From the NCBI GenBank assembly GCA_936941155.1, contig CAKZJE010000106.1, positions 1-64,000 of the forward strand: DNA of 64,000 bases, read 5' to 3'. The DNA is from an uncultured Methylomonas sp. GTDB taxonomy: Bacteria > Pseudomonadota > Gammaproteobacteria > Methylococcales > Methylomonadaceae. Below the pieces are notes generated by a model. The model was given only the letters and a program-made list of their open reading frames with translations, made no database searches and was not told the origin of the DNA. This document shows, piece by piece, positions 40,781 to 51,600 of the stretch. The translations under genes and the position numbers were made by a program. Positions within the stretch are counted from its first letter, which is position 1, and each line of letters starts with the position of its first letter.

Positions 40781-42056
40781 AAAATCTTTCCCGTCGTATC
40801 TGATTGGCTTTGCGCTAAGCTGCGTGAGTTCTGTGCTGTATGCGGAAACACTGGAGCAAGCGTGGACTATTGCCATTGAAAATAATCATCGCATCAAAGC
40901 TGCAAAAGCCGATATTAGTGCTTACGATCAACAACTTTATGCCGCCGAAGGACAACAACTCCCAACCGTGAATTTAAGTTCTGGCTATACGCAACTCAGC
41001 GTTACGCCTTCCATAAAAGCCAAATTTGGCGGACAAACGGCACAGTTTCCATCTGCGCAAGATGGATTTTTTAAATCACAAGCGATTGTTTCTGTTCCCG
41101 TTTATACCAGCGGTGTGATTAGTCACAATATCAGTGCAGCAGAAGCGGCGTTAGAAGCGTCTAAACATCAGGAAGTTAGCACCATTTTCGATTTAAAAAT
41201 GCAGGTTGCAGAGGCTTATATCACGGTTTTGCGCTCAGAAGGCGCGTTGCAAGTGGCGCAAAGTCATGTTGATAGCATGGCGGCACATAGTAAAGATGCG
41301 CAAAATAGATTTAATCAAGGAGTGGTGGCGCGAAATGATGTGCTGGCAGCCACTGTGGAACAAGCGAATGCGCAGCAAAAAGTAGTTCAGGTTAAAAATC
41401 AAATAGATATAGCAAAGGCGCGTTACAATCAATTGCTCAATCGCAGTTTGGTTGCGGCTGTGCAATTGACTCCGCAATATCCGAAATCACCTGAAGGTTC
41501 GTTGAAAGATTTAAACGATACTGCCTTGAAATATCGCCCTGAATTGAGTGTTTTATCGCAGCAAATCGCCTCGCTAGAACAACAATCGCAAAGTGTATCA
41601 TCAGGATTATTGCCGCAAATTTCGGTGAATGGCGGTTATCAATACGAGCAAAATCGCTATCAAGTTCACGAAGGGATGTGGATGGTGAATGTGGGAATGC
41701 AGTGGAAATTGTTTGACGGCAGCACGCGGCATAAAAGTGATGCGATTGTGCGACAAGCGTTGGCGTTGAAAGAACAGCGCGATGAATTGACCAGTATGAT
41801 TGGTTTGCAAGTGCGGCAAGCGTGGTTGGATGCGCAGGAAAGTCAAAAACGGGTTGAAGTGGCTAAACAAACGATTGCACAAGCGAATGAGAATTTAAAA
41901 GTGAGCACCGACCGTTATCAACAAGGTTTGTCTGTGAATACGGATTTATTGAAAGCGGAAGATTTACGCACAATGGCGCATGATAATTTGAATAATGCGC
42001 AGTATGATTTGGCGTTGGCAACTTTGCATTTGCGCTATGCGTTGGGGATGTTGTGA
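40767..42056 (+). CDS. TolC-like outer membrane channel of the efflux pump
   Basis: A 429-residue protein with the start at 40767 (MPLSKKSFPSYLIGFALSCV), which has GAGGAA ten bases upstream; a start at 40740 would lack a signal peptide at the N-terminus. Signal peptide cleavage is expected near SVLYA-ETLEQ. Two OEP repeats are visible (AIVSVPVYTSGVISHNI and VGMQWKLFDGSTRHKS). It shares a transcript with tetR and completes the three-part pump with the EmrA- and EmrB-like proteins. Confidence 0.88.
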   Translation: MPLSKKSFPSYLIGFALSCVSSVLYAETLEQAWTIAIENNHRIKAAKADISAYDQQLYAAEGQQLPTVNLSSGYTQLSVTPSIKAKFGGQTAQFPSAQDGFFKSQAIVSVPVYTSGVISHNISAAEAALEASKHQEVSTIFDLKMQVAEAYITVLRSEGALQVAQSHVDSMAAHSKDAQNRFNQGVVARNDVLAATVEQANAQQKVVQVKNQIDIAKARYNQLLNRSLVAAVQLTPQYPKSPEGSLKDLNDTALKYRPELSVLSQQIASLEQQSQSVSSGLLPQISVNGGYQYEQNRYQVHEGMWMVNVGMQWKLFDGSTRHKSDAIVRQALALKEQRDELTSMIGLQVRQAWLDAQESQKRVEVAKQTIAQANENLKVSTDRYQQGLSVNTDLLKAEDLRTMAHDNLNNAQYDLALATLHLRYALGML

Positions 42057-42074
42057 TTGATGGAAAAAATTTTT

Positions 42075-42092
42075 AAGACAACTGGTCGTCTT
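42075..42092 (+). repeat. Dispersed repeat family 2, copy 2
   Basis: AAGACAAC-TG-GTCGTCTT followed by GAGAAATTTTCGC. One arm mismatch. It lies 18 bases after the tolC-like stop. Confidence 0.8.
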
Positions 42093-42150
42093 GAGAAATT
42101 TTCGCATTATTTTTTTATAAAAAAATGCGACTTTCTATGCGAACAAAGAT

Positions 42151-42175
42151 TAGAGACGCAAGCAATGCGTCTCTA
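42151..42175. repeat. AGAGACGC hairpin, copy 2
   Basis: TAGAGACGCA / TGCGTCTCTA around AGCAA, between the tolC-like gene and rnd. Same family as 38223-38250. Confidence 0.8.
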
Positions 42176-42190
42176 CAGTGTACAAAAAAA

Positions 42191-43342
42191 CTACAACTTA
42201 GTCGTATTCACCGTGCCATCTTGCAATGTCAGTGCGTATTCACCGAGCAACAATCCCTGCAATTCACGCCCCGCCATAGAATATCGCCAGCCGGATAGCA
42301 ACTGACACTCAGGATCATCGTATAACAACTTTTCCAACTCCTTGCGCGAAGCCAGAATAATCGGATTCAACGAATTTTCCTCCGCTCTAATCCGCACAAT
42401 CGCCGTCAACACATCCAGAACCGCCTCTTGCTGCTGAGTCTTTTTTGCCGAAATCGACTTATCATCAATCGTCAGCGGCGGACGCTGTTTGGCATCACTA
42501 ATCAACTGTCCCAACACTTTGCCATAACGTTGCACGGTTTTTTCATTCATACCGCGCACAGCCAACAACTCGGCTGGCGTAGTCGGCTGCAATTTTGCCA
42601 ATTCCAACAACAATTCATCACGCAACAACCAAGAACGCGGTTTATCTTCTTTTTGCGCAGTTTGTTCGCGCCATTGCGTCACGGATTGAATAATCGACAA
42701 TTGCCGACCGGTTAATTTATTTTTTCCCTTCACTTTCAACCACGCTTTTTCCGGTGGCATTTGATACAGCTCAGGATTATTCAGCAATTTAAAATCTTCG
42801 CTCAACCACTCAAAACGCCCTAACGCTTTTAATTTGTCGCGCATGATTTCATAAATTTTGCACAAATAAATCACATCATCTGCGGCATATTCAATTTGTT
42901 CATGGCTCAACGGGCGAATTGTCCAGTCGGTGCGGGTTTGCGCTTTAGAAAGATTGATGTTTAAAAACGTAGACACCAACATCGCATAACCGGGATTTTC
43001 TTGAATCCCCAGCAGCGGCGCGGCAATTTGCGTATCAAAAACCGGCTCAGGTACTTTGCCGACAATTTGATAAAAAATCTCCAAATCTTGGCGGCAGGCA
43101 TGAAACACTTTAATAATGTTAGGGTTATAAAGTACCTCAAATAAAGGTGTTAAATCCGCTAATGCCAACGGATCAACACAGGCAACCCATTGCGGCGTGG
43201 CAATTTGCAATAGGCAAAATTTAGGATAATAGGTTTTTTCACGCAGAAACTCAGTATCCAAAGCAATCCAAGGTTCTTGTGAAATTTGTAGGCATAACTC
43301 CGTTAGTTTTTCCGAGGTATCAATATAGTTAATTGTTGTCAT
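42191..43342 (-). CDS. rnd: Ribonuclease D
   Basis: About 383 residues when started at the ATG at 43342 (MTTINYIDTSEKLTELCLQI); an upstream start at 43381 adds 13 residues from the repeat-rich leader. The DEDD exonuclease motifs are ALDTEFLREKTYYP, FHACRQDLEIF near 80 and YAADDVIYLCKIYE near 165. The HRDC domain follows (TGRQLSIIQSVTQWREQTAQ at about 210, then a second helical part at 300-380). It trims 3' ends of tRNA precursors and other stable RNAs. Confidence 0.93.
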   Translation of the reverse strand: MTTINYIDTSEKLTELCLQISQEPWIALDTEFLREKTYYPKFCLLQIATPQWVACVDPLALADLTPLFEVLYNPNIIKVFHACRQDLEIFYQIVGKVPEPVFDTQIAAPLLGIQENPGYAMLVSTFLNINLSKAQTRTDWTIRPLSHEQIEYAADDVIYLCKIYEIMRDKLKALGRFEWLSEDFKLLNNPELYQMPPEKAWLKVKGKNKLTGRQLSIIQSVTQWREQTAQKEDKPRSWLLRDELLLELAKLQPTTPAELLAVRGMNEKTVQRYGKVLGQLISDAKQRPPLTIDDKSISAKKTQQQEAVLDVLTAIVRIRAEENSLNPIILASRKELEKLLYDDPECQLLSGWRYSMAGRELQGLLLGEYALTLQDGTVNTTKL

Positions 43343-43431
43343 GTAGAGAGTAATAGTGATGAATTTAGGTAGGGCGGGCACGCTTTTTTGCCCACCATTT
43401 TTTGAAAAAAAACATATTCCACAAAGGAACT

Positions 43432-43602
43432 AAAGTGTTTCCTGATTAGCAATATGTCTCAGCTAAAACGTCATACCCGCAAGGATGCGGGTATCCAGTG
43501 TGAGTTTTAATCAAACTATCACATCCTTGTGACTAGATACTGGCATCCATGCCAGTATGACGAAGTTAGCTGAAGTATCTTTCTAATCAAGAAGTGTTTT
43601 GG
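43432..43602. repeat. MITE-like imperfect inverted repeat, about 170 bases
   Basis: The outer arms AAGTGTTTCCTGATTAG and CTAATCAAGAAGTGTT face each other, with inner arms CAGCTAAAACGTCATAC and GTATGACGAAGTTAGCTG and two inner hairpins (CCCGCAAGGATGCGGG, CTGGCATCCATGCCAG). No open reading frame. It fills the space between rnd and the cyclase gene and looks like a non-autonomous mobile element. Confidence 0.75.
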
Positions 43603-43638
43603 TAAGCGAAAAGTCAGCCCACCTTGCGATTGTAAAAT

Positions 43639-45303
43639 TTAAGAATGATGCTTTGTTTCACCAGCAATAATGCGAGGAAGTTCGTTTAACATCTGTTCTT
43701 TAAAAGGATGCAGAATATCTTTTACATTTAATATTTTCACGGGTAAGGTTTTGCCGCGTATTTTAATCAAGTCTTTCACTTCCGTGAGCACCGAGCTTTC
43801 CAGCCCTTGTTCGATAAACACATCTTCAGTAATAATCAATTGACCGGGCTCACCCGTGCCGGATAAGCGTGAGGCAAGATTCACCGAATCGCCGACAACG
43901 GTATATTCCATCCGCTCAGTTGAACCCATATTTCCTGCCAGCATCATACCGCTATTTGCCCCAATCCGAAATTCAACGGTGACAGCTCCTTCTGCTTCGC
44001 GTTTATCATTATATTTCGCAATCAGTTGCAAAATCATCCACGCGCACGCCACACAATTGAACGCATGATGCGGATTTTTTTCAGGCACGCCAAACACCAC
44101 CATTGCGCAATCCCCAATAAATTTATCCACCCGTCCATTGCAAAAAGTTACCGCTTCAATAATTTTAGAAAAATATTCGTTTAACAGTGAGCTGATTTCT
44201 TGCGGTTGCAAAGCTTCTGACAAACTGGTGAAGCCTACAATATCGGCAAAAAACACACTTGCCATCACATGCTCACCGCCTAATTTCACGCTTTCAATAT
44301 TATCTAAATCTTTTAAAACCTGATTGGCAACTTGCGCAGAAACATAGCGCGAAAAGAAAGCTTCTACTTTGTCTTTTTGCAATAAACCTTTATTCAGATG
44401 ATTCATGGAATCCATTAACACTTCCAGTTCATCTTTGCGATCAAATATATTTTTAGGATTATGTTTATCTTCACCGAAATTTATTTTGTGGATGGATTCA
44501 CTGGCGGCTAATAATTCATTAAAGGGTTTAAATAATAAACTGCTGATATAAAAAGCAGCGGTAATCGCAATTAAAAAAGCGATGCAGGTTATCAGAAAAA
44601 TGATTTCTAATGTTTGGACGCGAATATTTTCTAAATCCGTATAATTAAAAGCAACCGATAAATAGCCAATCACTAAGGCATTATATTGAATGGGAATAGT
44701 ATAGCGATTCATTTGTTTTACTTTACCCAGCATATTATTGACGATTTCTAATTCATCTGGGTTTTGCTGCGTGTATTCAATGGCATTTTTAGGAAAAACA
44801 GCTTTATAGCCATTTGTGCCATACGTTTTAATTACAGAATAATCGCTGGCATAAATCGTGATGCTGGCAATGGTTGTTTCTCTCATCAAATTCATCACAA
44901 TGGTGGTGATGGCTTCTTTATTATTCAGCAGCAATGGTGTTTCCAAAACATACGCGGCTTGTGTGGTTAAGGCTTTATTGAATTGGGTGGCTTGTTCCTG
45001 CAAGGTTTGGGCTTGCAGAAAACTTATCAACGCACCTAAACTAATGATTGCAGAGCAAATCGTCATGGTGAAAAACAATGCCAGCTTAATAAATAACGGT
45101 CTTTTGGCTAAGCTGTAAGCAATCAATTCTCCAATATTTAAATAAAAAGAATGCCACGAGTCACCTGAGTCTTTCGTTAACAGTGGATAACGTTGCAAAA
45201 AAAACTCTGCGTCTTTTAAAAAAAATCGCACTATGGGCTTAAGAGCTTTAGTTAAACCGAGCAAAAACACATATTTGATTTTTTTACAAATGATGTTCCA
45301 CAT
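43639..45303 (-). CDS. Membrane class III adenylate/guanylate cyclase with HAMP domain
   Basis: A 554-residue sensor cyclase. Two membrane segments (about 75-97 and 228-252) flank a periplasmic sensor of about 130 residues, followed by HAMP (FKPFNELLAASESIHKINFG) and the catalytic domain (about 325-510). The metal Asp residues are in SVFFADIVGFTSLSE and VDKFIGDCAMVVFGVP; the C-terminal half has YTVVGDSVNLASRLSG. Substrate (ATP or GTP) cannot be decided safely. A second, clearly different cyclase is at 57.4 kb. Confidence 0.88.
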   Translation of the reverse strand: MWNIICKKIKYVFLLGLTKALKPIVRFFLKDAEFFLQRYPLLTKDSGDSWHSFYLNIGELIAYSLAKRPLFIKLALFFTMTICSAIISLGALISFLQAQTLQEQATQFNKALTTQAAYVLETPLLLNNKEAITTIVMNLMRETTIASITIYASDYSVIKTYGTNGYKAVFPKNAIEYTQQNPDELEIVNNMLGKVKQMNRYTIPIQYNALVIGYLSVAFNYTDLENIRVQTLEIIFLITCIAFLIAITAAFYISSLLFKPFNELLAASESIHKINFGEDKHNPKNIFDRKDELEVLMDSMNHLNKGLLQKDKVEAFFSRYVSAQVANQVLKDLDNIESVKLGGEHVMASVFFADIVGFTSLSEALQPQEISSLLNEYFSKIIEAVTFCNGRVDKFIGDCAMVVFGVPEKNPHHAFNCVACAWMILQLIAKYNDKREAEGAVTVEFRIGANSGMMLAGNMGSTERMEYTVVGDSVNLASRLSGTGEPGQLIITEDVFIEQGLESSVLTEVKDLIKIRGKTLPVKILNVKDILHPFKEQMLNELPRIIAGETKHHS

Positions 45304-45538
45304 TATTCCGTCTCAAAAAAATAGATTTCGTCGTGTTAAAGCGATAGCCTTTATTATCAAGCAGCGGTGATGATATGTCCAATTGCGTATCAGGGATAAA
45401 AGATAATTTAAAGTGTTAGTGTGGTTATCAAAACGAATTGCCGCGTGAGTGCGCTATCATCGTTTATAATGTTGTTATTGTAGAAATCAGAACAATACAC
45501 GGTTTCTACCTCTTTTTTTCCTTACTTTTGCCCAATCA

Positions 45539-46900
45539 ATGTTCATGGACTCAAACTCAGAAAACAGCTTACCCGCTCTTGCTTCATTATTAGAGAATTC
45601 TCATCTTCTTGCCGCCATTGAAAAACTGGAATATTTAGAAGCGACACCTGTGCAAGCAGCGGCTATTCCTCTGGCGTTGGAGGGAAAAGATTTATTGGTG
45701 AGTGCGCAAACAGGCAGCGGTAAAACAGCTGCGTTTTTATTGCCTTGTTTGGAAAAAATGCTGAAAACTCCCGGCAAAAAATACGGGATGCAGATGTTGA
45801 TTCTTGTGCCAACCCGCGAGTTAGCTCAGCAAATTACCATGCGCTGTCAACAACTGATTGAAACCACTGAATTAAGTTGCGGGATGATTACCGGCAGTGA
45901 AGATTTTAAAAAACAGCAGTCGTTATTACGCAGAAATCCTGATGTTTTAGTGGCAACGCCCGGACGTTTATTGGAGCATTTGAATCAAGATGTGGCGAAT
46001 TTTGATGAATTAAAATTTCTGATTTTGGATGAAGCAGATCGCATGTTAGATATGGGTTTTAGCCCCGATGTGTTGGAAATTGCAGAACATTGCAATACAC
46101 AACGGCAAACCTTGTTATTGTCCGCTACCTTGACTTCAGGCGTATTGCGGGTTGCTAAGGATTTATTGATTAATCCTGAAACGGTGGAAGTGAATCATTT
46201 TAGAAATAATCAACATGCCAATATTCAACAGCAAATTATTCCTAGCGATGACACGCCACATAAACAACAGCAATTGTTGTGGTTGTTGAATAATGAAAAA
46301 TACAAAAAAGCCTTGGTTTTTACCAACACTAAAGTGCAAGCTGAAGCATTAAGCGAAAAATTGCGCGGCGGTAAATTGCGCATGAATGTGTTGCACGGTG
46401 ATATGACGCAAACTGAGCGCAATCGGGTGATGGCGTTGTACCGCAAAGGTGCAATCAATGTGTTGATTGCCACAGATTTAGCCGCGCGGGGTTTGGATAT
46501 TGATGAAATTCAATTGGTGATTAACTTTGATATGGCGCGAAATGCCAATAGTTATGTGCACCGGATTGGCAGAACCGGACGCGCTGCGGAGCAAGGTTTG
46601 GCAATTTCTTTGATTAATTCCAATGAATGGAATTTGATGATTGGCATAGAACGCTATTTGAATCAGCGATTGGAGCGGCGAATTATTAAAGAATTGGAAG
46701 GCAGTTATAAAGGGCCGAAAAAACTGAAAGCCTCTGGTAAAGCGGCTTTGGCAAAAAAGAAAGTCGAGGAGAAAAAAGCAGAAAAGCCAAAAGTTAAAGT
46801 GCGGTTGCGTGATAAAAAGAATATTGGCAAACGCCGTGCGCCTTCTAATAAAACGGCTGTTGTTGCGACAGAATTTGATAATTCTCCTGCCGCAGAATAG
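45539..46900 (+). CDS. srmB: DEAD-box RNA helicase SrmB
   Basis: A 453-residue helicase: Q motif EATPVQAAAIP, motif [50 protein letters not shown] and [11 protein letters not shown]. The basic C-terminal tail contains RDKKNIGKRRAPSN, which matches the SrmB tail and separates it from RhlE. SrmB acts early in 50S ribosome assembly. A TATAAT at 45465-45470 could be its -10 element but no matching -35 is seen. It is convergent with the UspA gene. Confidence 0.9.
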   Translation: MFMDSNSENSLPALASLLENSHLLAAIEKLEYLEATPVQAAAIPLALEGKDLLVSAQTGSGKTAAFLLPCLEKMLKTPGKKYGMQMLILVPTRELAQQITMRCQQLIETTELSCGMITGSEDFKKQQSLLRRNPDVLVATPGRLLEHLNQDVANFDELKFLILDEADRMLDMGFSPDVLEIAEHCNTQRQTLLLSATLTSGVLRVAKDLLINPETVEVNHFRNNQHANIQQQIIPSDDTPHKQQQLLWLLNNEKYKKALVFTNTKVQAEALSEKLRGGKLRMNVLHGDMTQTERNRVMALYRKGAINVLIATDLAARGLDIDEIQLVINFDMARNANSYVHRIGRTGRAAEQGLAISLINSNEWNLMIGIERYLNQRLERRIIKELEGSYKGPKKLKASGKAALAKKKVEEKKAEKPKVKVRLRDKKNIGKRRAPSNKTAVVATEFDNSPAAE

Positions 46901-46935
46901 CTGTAAGTATTTGTTTAGAAAAGCTTTTTTCAAAT

Positions 46936-46992
46936 CCGTTCGTGGTGAGCTTGTCGAGCCACATTAGCCTTCGACAAGCTCAAGGTGAACGG
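46936..46992. repeat. REP-like inverted repeat (TTCGACAAGCTC type)
   Basis: Arms CCGTTCGTGGTGAGCTTGTC and ACAAGCTCAAGGTGAACGG (four mismatches) between convergent srmB and the UspA gene. The sequence is of the widely spread GAGCTTGTCGA...TCGACAAGCTC class. Confidence 0.85.
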
Positions 46993-47008
46993 TGTATTCA
47001 AAAGAAGG

Positions 47009-47452
47009 TTATTTATCTTGCAAACGCACCGCTAACACATCGCATTTTGCGTAGTGCAGCACCGCGTTTGCAGTTGAACCTAATAATAAAGCCAGTCCGT
47101 GCCGCCCGTGTGAGCCAACTACAATCAAATCAACCGCTTGTTGTTCTGCCAATTGCACAATTTCTTGTTTTGGATTTCCCCAAATTAACCAGCAATCACT
47201 TGGCGCAATTTCCAATTGTCTTGCAAACTCTTTCAGTTTAGCTTTTTCGTCTTCTAAAGGCTGATTATCCGAAACTCTATCCAAATAAATCACTGTGCCA
47301 TACGCGGTGTCGGGCATGGCAATATTATCCAAAACATGCAGCAAACTGAGTTTTGCTTGTTGCTTGTCTGCAATCGCTTTTGCTTTTGCCGCCACTTCCA
47401 AACTTTGCGCTGAATAATCACACGCGACTAAAATATGTTGATATTCGCTCAT
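47009..47452 (-). CDS. Universal stress protein (UspA family)
   Basis: A 147-residue protein with the Usp fold: HILVACDYSAQSLEVAAKAK at the start, LSLLHVLDN, and the ATP-binding GSHGRHGLALLLGSTANAV near the end (VVGSHGRHG then GSTAN). The G-2x-G-9x-G(S/T) pattern suggests an ATP-binding type. It lies on the same strand as rpoH, after a terminator, so it probably has its own promoter. Confidence 0.9.
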   Translation of the reverse strand: MSEYQHILVACDYSAQSLEVAAKAKAIADKQQAKLSLLHVLDNIAMPDTAYGTVIYLDRVSDNQPLEDEKAKLKEFARQLEIAPSDCWLIWGNPKQEIVQLAEQQAVDLIVVGSHGRHGLALLLGSTANAVLHYAKCDVLAVRLQDK

Positions 47453-47481
47453 TTTTCACCTGAAGGTTAAATTGATAGGCA

Positions 47482-47520
47482 TAAAAAAACCGCATAAATT
47501 TAACAATAATCTATGCGGTT
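47482..47520 (-). terminator. Terminator after rpoH
   Basis: Arms AACCGCATA (47488-47496) / TATGCGGTT (47512-47520). On the minus strand the stem is followed by a T-run (complement of 47482-47489). Confidence 0.85.
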
Positions 47521-47541
47521 TTAATCGTTTATTTGTAAAAA

Positions 47542-48399
47542 CTACGCTGCTAACACAACAGCATCTTTGATTTTTTTCATCGCATTTTTTTCCAATTGCC
47601 GAATTCTTTCAGCGGAAACATTGTAGCGGTCTGCTAATTCATGCAAAGTCAGTTTTTTATCTGACAACCAGCGACTGTTTAAAATATCTAAACTGCGTTC
47701 ATCCAAATTGGCTAACGCATCGGCTAATAAGTCTTCTTCATGCCCTTGCCAATCTGAATTTTCCAACAACATGGCAGGGTCTGCGTTGTGTTGCATCAAA
47801 TAACTTTCTGGCGCGGAATAACTGTCTTCAGAAGAATCATCGAGTGGCAAATCAAATGCCATGTCTTGACCGTCCATGCGTTTTTCCATTTCATAGACTG
47901 TTTTAACATCCACATCTAAATCGGCGGCAATCGCTTGGGCTTCATCGTGAGTTAGCCAACCTAAATGGTTTTTAGATTTGCGTAAGTTAAAAAATAATTT
48001 TCGCTGTGATTTTGTGGTCGCAACTTTCACAATGCGCCAATTTTTAATCACATATTCGTGAATTTCTGCTTTAATCCAGTGAACAGCAAAAGACACTAAA
48101 CGCACGCCCACATCGGGGTCAAAACGTTTCACTGCTTTCATCAAGCCGATATTGCCTTCTTGGATAATATCCGGCAGCGGCAGTCCATATCCACTGTATC
48201 CTCGCGCCACATGCGCCACAAAGCGTAAATTTGACATCACCAATTCTTTTGCTGCTTCTAAATCACCAGAATCACGATAGCGCACTGCTAAATCGTGTTC
48301 TTGTTCTGGGGTTAATTTAGGCATTTGCCCTACAACATTTAAATAGCTATCAAATGTACCGACTGACAAATTAATTGGTAAGGCTAAAGCGTTACTCAT
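47542..48399 (-). CDS. rpoH: Heat-shock sigma factor RpoH (sigma-32)
   Basis: A 285-residue sigma factor. Region 2 reads [20 protein letters not shown] and [19 protein letters not shown]; the RpoH box is [12 protein letters not shown]; region 4 ends with [17 protein letters not shown]. It directs transcription of chaperone and protease genes. AAGGAG lies twelve bases before the ATG. A perfect CIRCE operator lies 38 bases upstream, suggesting repression by HrcA in addition to the usual translational thermocontrol. Confidence 0.96.
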   Translation of the reverse strand: MSNALALPINLSVGTFDSYLNVVGQMPKLTPEQEHDLAVRYRDSGDLEAAKELVMSNLRFVAHVARGYSGYGLPLPDIIQEGNIGLMKAVKRFDPDVGVRLVSFAVHWIKAEIHEYVIKNWRIVKVATTKSQRKLFFNLRKSKNHLGWLTHDEAQAIAADLDVDVKTVYEMEKRMDGQDMAFDLPLDDSSEDSYSAPESYLMQHNADPAMLLENSDWQGHEEDLLADALANLDERSLDILNSRWLSDKKLTLHELADRYNVSAERIRQLEKNAMKKIKDAVVLAA

Positions 48400-48436
48400 A
48401 AAAATCTCTCCTTGCGTGATGGACGATGGTTAAATT

Positions 48437-48463
48437 TTAGCACTCTCTTTTAATGAGTGCTAA
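48437..48463. promoter_or_regulatory. CIRCE operator (HrcA site) upstream of rpoH
   Basis: TTAGCACTC-N9-GAGTGCTAA, a perfect match to the CIRCE consensus with the correct 9-base spacer, in the rpoH leader. Confidence 0.93.
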
Positions 48464-48676
48464 CAATTTTCTAATTCTATCCTCTGTAGAATCGTTTAAA
48501 TGTGCGATAACACTCATTACAGAAAGAGAAATTCGATTATGCTGTTGAAATTGAAAAAACTGAGTTTGTTGCGCTGAGAAAATTAACGGGCAACCCTTTA
48601 AGTCAGTAAATTGAGGAATTTTAAAGTTGATGGTTGAATTTACGAGTTATCAGCGGTGCGTTTGCGGAGGTTTTTG

Positions 48677-51600
48677 ATGAAAAAGATGACTAAATTATTG
48701 TTTTATTGTGTGTTATTTGTAAATAACAGTGCGTATGCTGAAATCACAACAGATGGCACAACAGGCGCAATTCAACACTTATCAGGTCAAATGACTATTC
48801 CGCAAAGTTTAGGGACAACCGCAGGGAATAATTTATTTCATAGTTTTCAAACATTTAATATCAACACAAGCGAAAGCGCGACATTCACAGGTGATGCGGC
48901 GTTAAAAAATGTGATTAGTCGCGTTACCGGCGGGCAAGTTTCTAATATTGATGGATTGTTAAAGTCTAACGTCGGAAATGCTAATTTTTATTTTATTAAT
49001 CCGGCGGGAGTGACGTTTGGGGCAAATGCGCAAGTGGATGTGCCTGCGGCTTTTCATTTGAGTAGCGCAAATGCAGTGCGTTTCAGCAACGGTGATTCTT
49101 TTAGCAGTTCATTATCTGGCGCAAGTACATTAAGTGTTGCAGATCCTGTTGGCTTTGGTTTTTTAAACAATCAAGTCGGTGATATTCAAATTCAAGATAG
49201 TTTGCTGAAGTTTAAAGAAGGCAGTTCCGTTTCTCTGAGTGCTGCGAATTTAAGCATTGATAACAGTTGGTTAGAAATTCCAGCAGGCACTTTGCAAGTG
49301 AATGCGGTAGGTGACACAGCAAGTGAAATATTGTTGGAAACACCTGCTAGCACAGCATTTTCTGGTAGCATTCAAATGAGCACAAATAGTTTATTGAAGG
49401 TGAGTGGCAGTAAAGCTGGATTGTTAATTTTACGCGCGGGTGATGTGGGCTTAAGTCAGTCTTCTTTACTGGCTGATAACCGAGGCGATACCGCCAATAC
49501 GATTTCTGGCATTGATATTCTTGCCAAAACAATCAATTTAGTCGGTGATAAAACTCGTGTGAGTAGCTCCGCTTTTGCAAAAGGTAATGCCGGAGAAATT
49601 ACGATTAAAAGTGATGATTTAACTTTGCGTTATGGCAGTGCTATTAGAAGTGATGCTCATAACTCAGGACACGCAGGTGATATTCATATTGATACACATA
49701 GTTTGACTGTTAATGGACAAACGATGACTACGGGGATTTTCAGCGAAGTTTTTAATAATCCTCAGCATTTAGCAACACAGGCGGCAAATATTTGTATCAA
49801 TAGCGATAACATTTTGTTGCAGCAAGCTGGGGTGATTAAAACATCCACGCAAACGCAAACAAATGCGGGCGATATTAGTCTTCATGCAACGCAGAAAATC
49901 AGTATTGACGGTCAAGTTGAGCCACTCACAGGCGTTTTTAGTGATGCGCAAGGCAAATCGCAAGGTAATAGCGGCAATATTAGCTTAACTGCGAATGAGT
50001 TATGGATAGAAAATTCAGGGCAAGTTAATACCAACACAGCGAGTTTAGGACAGGCAGGCAATATTGATGTTGTCACAAAAAATGTTTTTATTAGTAGCAA
50101 TTTTGGAGAACCCACCGGCATTTCGAGTCTTTCAGCCGCGACTGCTCAAGGCACTACTGCCCATGCTGGCTCTATTAAAATGACTACGGATAGATTGGCA
50201 TTATTTTTAGGTGGCTTTATCAAAAGCAACACTGAGAGCAAAAGCAATGCAGGCAACATCATTTTGACTAGTAAAGAGTTTGTGATAAATGGCTTAGGCT
50301 CTTCTGTTGATACGGGCATTTTTAGCAATGCGTTGAATAAAGCAACTGGCAAAGCTGGCGATATTCAACTCACAGGAGATAGTCTTAATTTATTGAGTAA
50401 TGCCAATATTAGCAGCGATGGCAGTCTTTTAGGGAATGCAGGTAATATAAGGCTTAATATTGGCACAATTGAGGTTAATGGTAATGGCGGTTTTGCGGGA
50501 ATAAGTAGCAATGGTTTTTTTGATATGTATAACCATGACATAAAAGGTCGATCAAGTGCTGGGAATATCAAGATTAACACCAACAATCTCTCATTGCTCA
50601 GTGGCGGTTCAATTAGCAGTTACATCAACGGTACAGGCAATGCAGGCAGTGTAACTATCTACGCAAAAGATATTTTGATTGATGGACAAGGGCAAACAGC
50701 GGGCATTTTCAACAATAGCCAGTTAGGGACAGATACAAAAGGCTCAAACGTTTATCTAAACGCTGATAATTTATGGATTCAAAACGGCGGACAAATTGGT
50801 AGTAGTGTTGTGTATGGCGGCAAGGCGGGCGATATTATAGTCGATGTGCGCAACACTGTGATTGATGCTCAAGGTAGTCGTTGGGATACAGGTTTTTTTA
50901 GTGATGTCACCTTTGATTCCACTAATGCAAAAGCTGGCGGCGGTAGCGTGACCATCAATGGCGATCAATTAACGCTATTAAACGGCGGCAAAATTAGTAG
51001 TAAAACCTTTAGTCTTGGCAAAGCAGGCGATATCACCCTGAATGTTAGTGACATCCTCATCGACAGACAAAACTCAACAACAGATACCGGTATTTTTACC
51101 GATGCGCAATCCACATCAACAGCTAATGCAGGCATTATCACAATCACAGGGAATAATTTAACTTTATTAGCTGGGGGGGAAATTAGCAGTAACACCGATA
51201 GTAGCGGCAATGCTGGCGAAATTTCCATTAACAGTAAAAATATTCTGATGGATGGTAAAAACGGTGGCGCAAATCTGACTGGAATCAACAGTGATGCTAG
51301 TTTGCAATCAACTGGCGGCAGTGCTGGCAGCATCAGTGTGATAAGTGATAGTTTAATTCTGAATAATGGTGCGCAAATTACTGGCGATACTCATGCAAAA
51401 GGCGATGCGAAAGCCGTGACAGTGAAGACAAAGGATTTAACATTATCCAACGGTGGCGCGATTAGCAGCAGTGCAAGAGCTGGTAGCGGTAATGCTGGCG
51501 ATGTAAATGTGACTGCAAACAATACGCTAATTGATGGTCAAAATAATCCCGCGTATACCGGAATTTTTAGTGATAGTTATCAAGGCTCTAGCGGAAAATC

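Noticed and set aside
43343-43381. Earlier start for RNase D
   Set aside because: Those 13 residues (MPALPKFITITLY) do not match the family N-terminus and come from a repeat-like leader.
48656-48676. Earlier start for the adhesin
   Set aside because: The ATG at 48677 follows GGAGG at proper distance and gives a normal signal peptide.
49347-51333. Several minus-strand frames of 60-122 codons
   Set aside because: All lie antisense to the repeat-rich adhesin gene and reflect its codon pattern.
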